From positions 1 to 9,516 of the forward strand of contig CAUHLX010000090.1 in NCBI GenBank assembly GCA_959606705.1: DNA of 9,516 bases, read 5' to 3'. This document shows positions 5,298-9,516 of this stretch, one piece after another. This stretch comes from an uncultured Bacillota bacterium (GTDB taxonomy: Bacteria; Bacillota; Clostridia; Peptostreptococcales; Anaerovoracaceae). The first letter of the stretch is position 1. The number at the start of each line of letters is the position of its first letter. The notes under the pieces were generated by a model. It saw only the letters and a program-made list of their open reading frames with translations, was not told the origin of the DNA and searched no databases. A program made the translations under genes and the position numbers.

Positions 5298-6467
5298 ATG
5301 AAACGGAGTCTCATGTTACTTATGATGCTGATTCTGCTATTCTCGATTTGTCCCAGTGCAGATGCAATTGTATTGCCGCCCCGCGGTGCAGATTACGAGA
5401 TGGGAGAGCTTGCCCCAGTACTATACAGGGGTGCATACTATCCCCTTCAGTCCGCAAACGAGTGGCGCTATCTGTCGGATTGCATCCTGGAGGAAAATCA
5501 TCTCCCTCCGGCTGAGCGGGGTCTGGAGGGGCCGATGCATTTTATGAATGGGAAAATCTATTACCGGGAGGAGCCCAATGGTCTGGAAGGCTGTGACTGG
5601 CTTCTCACCGAAGAGGAGTATGTCTATGAAAACGGCCGTTACCAGGCCTTTTGTAGGCAGCTTCCGCAGGCAGTGAGCTGGCAGTATCGGGCTTTTGAGG
5701 ACTTCGATACCTCCTGCCTATTTACCCTGGATTACAGATCGGGTTCCGACCAGCCCATCCCCGTGGAAAACCGGTTGGAGCCCTCTGCCCCCTGGTATGC
5801 AATAGGAGTTGTCGAATCGGTAAGGGAGGGATATTTTCAGGGGGAACGGATCGCCGCCCCGGAATCTGAGCTTGGGTATGTATGTTATCTGAGGCCGGAG
5901 GCCACCATGACCCGCGCCGAGGTAGTGACTACCATTATGCGGTCCAGCTTGCCCAAAACTCAAAACTATGACGGATGTTATCAGGATCTCGTGCAGGCAG
6001 CCTGGTATGGGGACTTTGTCAAGCGGGCCTATGAGGCGGGACTACTGGAGCGCGGGGACCTCTTTCAACCGAATGCGCCCGCCACCAGGGAATTCGTCGC
6101 TCAAATGCTCTCACACCTGGTGAAACAGGGAGAGCTATCGGAGCTTTCCTTTTCAGATAGTGCATCCATCTCCCCAAATTCTCTGGAGGGCATTCGACGT
6201 CTCTGTCAGCTCCAGGTGCTTCAGGGATATCCGGATAATACGTTTCGGCCGAAGCAAACTGTGACAAGAGCAGAATATGCTGTGATGTTAGGAAGGCTGA
6301 TTGAAGGAGATCTGCTCTCTGTGGATACGCCCAACCGCGCTTTCGCCAAAGCATACACCCAGGCATATTTCGAGGCCTATCCAGATCAGGCCGCCCGTAA
6401 CAGAGCCCTGGGTTATACGATCTTTATCGACCACTTTGGAGAGGATATCCCCTATCCCATCTACTGA
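5298..6467 (+). CDS. Secreted S-layer homology (SLH) domain protein 2
   Basis: This encodes 389 aa starting at ATG 5298, with AAGGAGG 7 bp upstream. A signal peptide covers residues 1-23 (KR, LMLLMMLILLFSI, then ADA before Ile24). It is a paralogue of SLH 1. Shared parts are the N-terminal region (YEMGELAPVLYRGAYYPLQS, then FMNGKIYYREEPNGL, 82-96), DWLLTEEEYVYENGR (100-114), three SLH-type repeats and the tail DIPYPIY. The first repeat (about 133-216) is stretched by an insertion and ends in LRPEATMTRAEVVTTIMR. The second (about 228-276) has AWYGDFVKRAYEAGLL and PATREFVAQM. The third (about 284-335) has LQGYPDNTFRPKQTVTRAEY. It is probably attached to the cell-wall polymer. It sits inside the putative island, convergent with cargo 2. 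Pairing with cargo 2 mirrors the SLH 1/cargo 1 pair and suggests a joint surface function, which is inference. Confidence 0.9.
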   Translation: MKRSLMLLMMLILLFSICPSADAIVLPPRGADYEMGELAPVLYRGAYYPLQSANEWRYLSDCILEENHLPPAERGLEGPMHFMNGKIYYREEPNGLEGCDWLLTEEEYVYENGRYQAFCRQLPQAVSWQYRAFEDFDTSCLFTLDYRSGSDQPIPVENRLEPSAPWYAIGVVESVREGYFQGERIAAPESELGYVCYLRPEATMTRAEVVTTIMRSSLPKTQNYDGCYQDLVQAAWYGDFVKRAYEAGLLERGDLFQPNAPATREFVAQMLSHLVKQGELSELSFSDSASISPNSLEGIRRLCQLQVLQGYPDNTFRPKQTVTRAEYAVMLGRLIEGDLLSVDTPNRAFAKAYTQAYFEAYPDQAARNRALGYTIFIDHFGEDIPYPIY

Positions 6468-6479
6468 GCAACCCAAGTA

Positions 6480-6509
6480 AAGAGTGGAGCCGTTGCGGGC
6501 TCCACTCTT
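6480..6509. terminator. Bidirectional hairpin between SLH gene 2 and cargo gene 2
   Basis: A 12-bp perfect stem (6480-6491 with 6498-6509) with a 6-nt loop lies 12 bp after the plus-strand stop and 8 bp after the minus-strand stop. The T tracts are short on both sides, so its strength is uncertain, but position and symmetry fit a terminator shared by two convergent genes. Confidence 0.7.
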
Positions 6510-6517
6510 CAAACTAT

Positions 6518-7621
6518 TTACACAGGACTCGAACCGTCTGGTTTGAGACTAAACATATGGCTTACTGCACCGCACCCATAAGATGCAAGCATATAAGTGT
6601 AGTTCAGTGTTTTACTGGAACCTGCAGGGATTGTCTCCTCCATAAACCGCCATGTGGTATTAGTCTCCAAATTTTTTCCTACCGTATTGGCCGACTTGAT
6701 TGCAACTCTTGCATTATAGGAACTTACAAAACCATACAACGTCTTAGCCGCACTGGTTTTATTTTGAATATTTATTGTGTAGACATACCGTGTCCCCCAA
6801 TTGCCAAGGTTATTTCTCGGGGATGCAGCGTTGTATCTAGCTACTGAACCATCCTGTAAAGTTAGCGGAGTAATATCGGCACCAGCGTCTGGATTATTGG
6901 GTTCTCCAGTCATGAACCAGTAGTTATTTTTCCCTAAATTCGACATACCAGATACACTAGAACTGTCAATTGTAAGATTGACGGTTTTAGATAAGACATC
7001 TCCTATTCCTGCACCGGAATATTTGTCCTTGTTCCACCCATTTGTGGGATATACAAAAATGGATTCATTACCACTAATATTGGTTTTCTTTTGGAAAATA
7101 TAAATCGTTACAATAACCTCGCCAGTGGAATTAAAAAGCAGATGTCCGCAAAATGGCAAAAATGAACTAGACGGAATATCATGCTCTTTGATCCACCAAT
7201 TACCATATCCTGAGATGGTTTGCTGGGTAATAGCAGAGTCGTCCAGAAATGTCTTTGCCGCGTCGTAGGAATTCCAGCCAAGTACATTTCCATATTTCAG
7301 TTTCTTTACAGTAATCGGATTCGCTCCTGTATTGTAGATTTGAATACCAAATTTAAATGATCCGGTGTAGTTTGAATGCGAATAAAAAACATTTGTGTCT
7401 CCTGCCGGAACTTTTTTTTGGAAAACACAGCGGCCGCTTTCGGCAGTGGCAGCGGTATTCCCAGTCAAGACTTTGATTTCCTCCGGATAGTTTACACTAA
7501 TGAATGGAGTACTATTTCTAGAATAAGTTGCGGTATCTCTTGTAAGACTCTGAGCTTCTGCCTTGTTTTTCACCAACCAATTTAAGTTAGAGGTCGCATT
7601 TTTAAGAGTGAAATTCGCCAT
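6518..7621 (-). CDS. Leaderless protein of unknown family, cargo 2 (paralogue of cargo 1)
   Basis: This encodes 367 aa. It starts at the ATG read from 7621, with ribosome site GAAAGGA about 8 bp upstream. It starts MANFTLKNAT and has no signal peptide and no membrane segment. It is clearly homologous to cargo 1 along the whole length but well diverged: NYPEE (44-48), VFYSHSNYT (78-86), FKFGIQIYN-ANPIT (89-104), GWNS (115-118), NWWI (141-144), STGEVIVT (165-172), ISGNE (182-186), AAKTLYGF (291-298), TTWRFMEETIPAGSSK (322-337) and FSLKPDG (357-363). The C-terminal third is best conserved. Composition is Asn/Ser/Thr-rich with alternating strands, suggesting beta structure. The upstream region carries the same TcdR-type promoter and palindrome as cargo 1, so the two are predicted to be co-expressed under the sigma factor at 2801. 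Function is unknown; export through the holin is inferred. Confidence 0.85.
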   Translation of the reverse strand: MANFTLKNATSNLNWLVKNKAEAQSLTRDTATYSRNSTPFISVNYPEEIKVLTGNTAATAESGRCVFQKKVPAGDTNVFYSHSNYTGSFKFGIQIYNTGANPITVKKLKYGNVLGWNSYDAAKTFLDDSAITQQTISGYGNWWIKEHDIPSSSFLPFCGHLLFNSTGEVIVTIYIFQKKTNISGNESIFVYPTNGWNKDKYSGAGIGDVLSKTVNLTIDSSSVSGMSNLGKNNYWFMTGEPNNPDAGADITPLTLQDGSVARYNAASPRNNLGNWGTRYVYTINIQNKTSAAKTLYGFVSSYNARVAIKSANTVGKNLETNTTWRFMEETIPAGSSKTLNYTYMLASYGCGAVSHMFSLKPDGSSPV

Positions 7622-7646
7622 TTTTATCTTCCTTTCATAATCATAT

Positions 7647-7658
7647 GACTTGCAAGTC
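7647..7658 (-). promoter_or_regulatory. Perfect palindrome GACTTGCAAGTC near cargo 2 transcription start
   Basis: This is the second copy of the 12-bp palindrome, again 8 bp downstream of the -10 element, and 25 bp before the start codon. The flanks TA before and A after (minus-strand reading) are also shared with cargo 1. Preservation in diverged paralogues suggests function. Confidence 0.65.
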
Positions 7659-7666
7659 TACTAATT

Positions 7667-7694
7667 AAAGAGAAAGAGACCTCCAAAAAGTAAA
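7667..7694 (-). promoter_or_regulatory. TcdR-type promoter of cargo gene 2
   Basis: On the minus strand the -35 element is TTTACT (7694-7689) and the -10 element CTCTTT (7672-7667), with a 16-bp spacer. The flanking pattern GTTTACTTTT and TTTCTCTTTA equals that of cargo 1, while the middle of the spacer differs, as expected for promoter elements under selection. Confidence 0.75.
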
Positions 7695-7744
7695 CTACCT
7701 ATCCTTCAATTTATATTACAATCTTGTTACAATGATTTGATAAC

Positions 7745-7793
7745 ATTATATAATCTGACCCCCAAGCCCGTCGGGACTATTGAGTGGGAATAA
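7745..7793 (+). pseudogene. guaA: guaA 3'-end remnant (direct repeat copy 2, putative right att site)
   Basis: Read in frame from 7746, it encodes LYNLTPKPVGTIEWE and a TAA stop, the exact C-terminus of the GMP synthase upstream except Asn for Asp. It matches 5141-5189 at 45 of 49 positions, with 32 identical bases at 7758-7789. The four differences are two changes within a Leu codon (TTA/CTG), a GAG/GAA Glu change and the Asp/Asn change. No further guaA sequence precedes it. It is best read as the original guaA end left next to thrS after an insertion. Confidence 0.85.
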
Positions 7794-7810
7794 TCGGAAT
7801 ACTCTCCCAA

Positions 7811-7839
7811 TTGACAACGCATTCGGAACGTGATACTAT
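7811..7839 (+). promoter_or_regulatory. Sigma-A promoter of thrS
   Basis: TTGACA (7811-7816), a 17-bp spacer and TACTAT (7834-7839) with TG at 7831-7832 (extended -10). It starts 18 bp after the guaA remnant stop and drives the T-box leader. Confidence 0.75.
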
Positions 7840-7846
7840 TATAAAA

Positions 7847-8062
7847 AGCGTCGAAAGAGACTGACGCTGCACTTCCTGTCATCAGAGAAGGGACGCATTT
7901 GCTGTGAGCGTCCCCTGACGGACGCAGCCGATACCACTCTGGAGCTGCGGCGCGAAGCAAGTGCCGCCGGCTGACCCACGTTACCGGGTTATGAGCCAAA
8001 ATCAAGGTGGAACCGTGCCATACAGGCACCCTTGGAATTTCCGAGGGTGCTTTTTTGCACCC
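7847..8062 (+). ncRNA. T-box leader (threonine) controlling thrS
   Basis: The 7794-8092 gap is filled by a promoter and this leader. The conserved T-box AAGGTGGAACCGTG lies at 8004-8017. Stem I features include CAGAGAAG (near 7883-7890) and a GGGACGC/GCGTCCC hairpin. A candidate Thr specifier codon, ACC, is at 7933-7935 (ACT 7936-7938 is also possible). A terminator follows. Uncharged tRNA-Thr would bind and favour the antiterminator, allowing thrS transcription when threonine is short. Exact 5' limits and the specifier assignment are uncertain. Confidence 0.88.
8026..8056 (+). terminator. Regulated terminator of the thrS T-box
   Basis: The 5' arm 8026-8035 and 3' arm 8041-8050 pair over 10 bp with one G-T wobble around a 5-nt loop, followed by six T. 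The 3' arm GGGTGC can also pair with GCACCC beyond the T tract (8057-8062), a possible competing hairpin. Confidence 0.88.
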
Positions 8063-8092
8063 TTCGATAAAGAGAAAGGAAGGATCGTGACT

Positions 8093-9516
8093 ATGAAAAT
8101 CATCTATAAAGACGGTACTGTTGCCGAGTGTCCGGAGGAGGAGAAGCTCCACGTAATCCGGCACACCGCCGCCCATGTGATGGCCCAGGCCATTAAAAGG
8201 CTGTATCCCCAGGCTTCTTTCGCCTATGGTCCCGCAACCGACAACGGATTTTACTATGATGTGGATCTTGGAGACACCACGCTCACCGATGAGGACCTGG
8301 CGGCCATCGAGGCGGAAATGCGTAAAATCACCAAGGAAAATCTGCCGCTCAAAGCGTTTATCCTCCCGCGGCCCGATGCGATTCAGCTGATGAAGGACCG
8401 GGGTGAGACCTACAAGGTGGAGCACATCGGCGACCTGCCCGACGACGCCGAGATCAGCTTCTTTCAGCAGGGCGAATATGTGGATATGTGCGTCGGCCCC
8501 CATCTGACCTACACCAAGGCGCTGAAGGCGTTCAAGATCACTCAGCAGTCCGGCGCCTACTGGCGGGGAGATAAGAACAACAAGATGCTGACCCGGATCA
8601 ATGGCATCGCCTTCCCCTCCCAGGAGGAGCTGGAGGCCCATCTGAAGCTGATGGAGGAGGCCGCCCGCCGCGACCATCGGAAGATCGGCAAGGAGATGAA
8701 GCTGTTCATGCTCTGTGAGGAGGGCCCGGGTTTCCCCTTCTTCCTGCCCAACGGCATGACGCTGAAAAATACTCTGGTTGACTACTGGCGCGAGCTGCAT
8801 CATGATAACGGCTATGTGGAGGTTGCCACGCCCCTGATTATGAACCGCCACCTCTGGGAGACCAGCGGACACTGGGATCACTACAAGGACAATATGTATG
8901 CCACGAAAATCGATGACGAGGACTACTGCATCAAGCCCATGAACTGCCCGGGCGGCGTCATGGTCTATCGCAGCGAGCCCCACAGCTATCGGGATCTGCC
9001 GCTGCGCATCGGAGAGCTGGGCCTCGTCCACCGCCACGAGCTGCGGGGCGCACTCCACGGCCTGTTCCGGGTGCGCTGCTTCACGCAGGATGACGCCCAT
9101 ATCTTCATGCGGAAAAATCAGATCACGGAAGAGATCACAAATGTCGTCCACCTCATCAACCAGGTGTACACCAAATTCGGGTTCAAGTACTTTATCGAGC
9201 TCTCCACCCGTCCCGAGGACAGCATGGGTTCGGACGCCGACTGGGAAGCCGCGACAGAGGGTCTGAAGGGAGCGCTGGACCAGCTCGGTCTGGAGTACAC
9301 CATCAACGAGGGCGATGGTGCTTTCTACGGTCCGAAAATCGACTTCCATCTCCAGGATTCGATAGGTCGCACCTGGCAGTGCGGCACCATTCAGCTGGAC
9401 TTCCAGATGCCGCTGAACTTTGAGCTGGAGTATACAGACGAAAACGGCGAGAAGCAGCGGCCCATCATGATCCACCGGGTCTGCTTCGGTTCTATCGAGC
9501 GTTTTATCGGCATTCT
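8093..9516 (+). CDS. thrS: Threonyl-tRNA synthetase lacking the TGS domain (partial, runs off the window)
   Basis: 474 codons are visible from ATG 8093, with GGAAGGA 8 bp upstream. A GTG three codons' reach earlier (8087) is less likely. It charges tRNA-Thr with threonine in the cytoplasm. Only about 20 residues precede the editing domain, about 49 fewer than in E. coli, so the N-terminal TGS domain is essentially missing. The editing site HTAAH (24-28) with CVGPH (133-137) is complete. The catalytic core has FLPNGM (217-222), KPMNCPGG (281-288; Cys285 is the zinc ligand, but the usual His after CPG is Gly), the motif 2 region HRHELRGALHGLFRVRCFTQ (313-331), DDAHIF (333-338, zinc His336) and HRVCFGSIERF near the cut end (461-471, zinc His). 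The anticodon-binding domain lies beyond the window. A T-box controls it. Confidence 0.95.
   Translation, partial: MKIIYKDGTVAECPEEEKLHVIRHTAAHVMAQAIKRLYPQASFAYGPATDNGFYYDVDLGDTTLTDEDLAAIEAEMRKITKENLPLKAFILPRPDAIQLMKDRGETYKVEHIGDLPDDAEISFFQQGEYVDMCVGPHLTYTKALKAFKITQQSGAYWRGDKNNKMLTRINGIAFPSQEELEAHLKLMEEAARRDHRKIGKEMKLFMLCEEGPGFPFFLPNGMTLKNTLVDYWRELHHDNGYVEVATPLIMNRHLWETSGHWDHYKDNMYATKIDDEDYCIKPMNCPGGVMVYRSEPHSYRDLPLRIGELGLVHRHELRGALHGLFRVRCFTQDDAHIFMRKNQITEEITNVVHLINQVYTKFGFKYFIELSTRPEDSMGSDADWEAATEGLKGALDQLGLEYTINEGDGAFYGPKIDFHLQDSIGRTWQCGTIQLDFQMPLNFELEYTDENGEKQRPIMIHRVCFGSIERFIGI

Larger units (their letters stand above)
5154..7789. mobile_element. Putative integrase-less genomic island at the guaA 3' end
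   Basis: The segment is bounded by the 32-bp direct repeats, with a repeat period of 2604 bp. It contains the SLH 2 and cargo 2 genes, convergently arranged around a shared hairpin, plus the cargo 2 promoter and palindrome. Cargo 2 is clearly poorer in G+C than guaA and thrS. Both guaA ends encode the same peptide except one Asp/Asn, so one copy is probably the resident end and the other was supplied by the element. No integrase, excisionase or transposase is present. It is therefore either a decayed island or one mobilised in trans. A segmental duplication is the alternative explanation. Confidence 0.55.

Noticed and set aside
5190..7744. Search for an integrase, transposase or terminal inverted repeats in the putative island
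   Set aside because: None was found. Both open strands are filled by the SLH and cargo genes, and the ends show direct repeats rather than inverted ones.
8068..8077. TAAAGAGAAA before thrS, the reverse complement of the TTTCTCTTTA promoter element
   Set aside because: There is no matching GTTTAC-type -35 at the required distance, and the stretch belongs to the purine-rich ribosome-site region of thrS.
7727..9475. A 582-aa open frame on the minus strand opposite thrS
   Set aside because: It is antisense to a clear threonyl-tRNA synthetase gene, T-box leader and guaA remnant, has no recognisable motifs, and its length is explained by G/C-rich codon bias.
1..9516. CRISPR array or tRNA gene
   Set aside because: No regularly spaced short repeats and no cloverleaf-like segment were noticed. 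The TTCGA-like stretches near thrS belong to the T-box leader.

Overview
The window looks like a chromosomal stretch from a gut-type Clostridia (Bacillota), probably near Oscillospiraceae. This is inferred from strong AGGAGG-type ribosome sites, a T-box leader, S-layer homology (SLH) proteins, a TcdR/UviA-like sigma factor and the style of guaA and thrS. The two housekeeping genes are GC-rich (about 72% G+C in bases 4801-4860). The accessory genes are much poorer in G+C (about 38% in 3061-3120 of the sigma gene and 32% in 7081-7140 of the minus-strand gene), which suggests different origins.

Layout: (1) 1-81, the end of an unidentified gene. (2) 175-1245, a leaderless 356-aa protein of unknown family (cargo 1), followed by a strong terminator. 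(3) 1399-2547, a secreted SLH protein (SLH 1). (4) 2801-3792, an overlapping two-gene operon encoding a 184-aa alternative sigma factor and a 146-aa holin, the same pairing as TcdR/TcdE and UviA/UviB of clostridia. (5) 3888-5189, a GMP synthase whose glutaminase domain has lost its catalytic part. (6) 5298-6467, a second secreted SLH protein (SLH 2). (7) 7621-6518 on the minus strand, cargo 2, a paralogue of cargo 1. (8) 7745-7793, a remnant of the guaA 3' end. (9) thrS, preceded by a promoter and T-box leader, running off the window.

The central observation is a shared promoter, TTTAC(A/T)-N16-CTCTTT. It lies upstream of cargo 1 (99-126), cargo 2 (7694-7667, minus strand) and the sigma gene itself (2737-2764), with the same spacing each time. 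It closely resembles, as I recall it, the promoter type read by TcdR-family sigma factors. Both cargo promoters, but not the sigma promoter, carry a perfect 12-bp palindrome, GACTTGCAAGTC, near the expected transcription start. Neither cargo protein has a signal peptide. The simplest model is a self-activating sigma factor that switches on two leaderless proteins, which leave the cell with the help of the co-transcribed holin. This is a TcdR/TcdE-like secretion module with a cargo unrelated to large clostridial toxins. The two SLH proteins, one beside each cargo gene, may be cell-surface partners, but their promoters look like ordinary sigma-A promoters.

A second observation is that the last 49 bp of guaA are repeated just before thrS (45/49 identical, with a 32-bp identical core). 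The 2.6 kb between the copies (SLH 2 plus cargo 2) therefore looks like an integrative island inserted at the guaA 3' end, with no integrase inside it. The second cargo/SLH pair may thus be a mobile add-on to the system whose sigma factor and holin sit on the other side of guaA.
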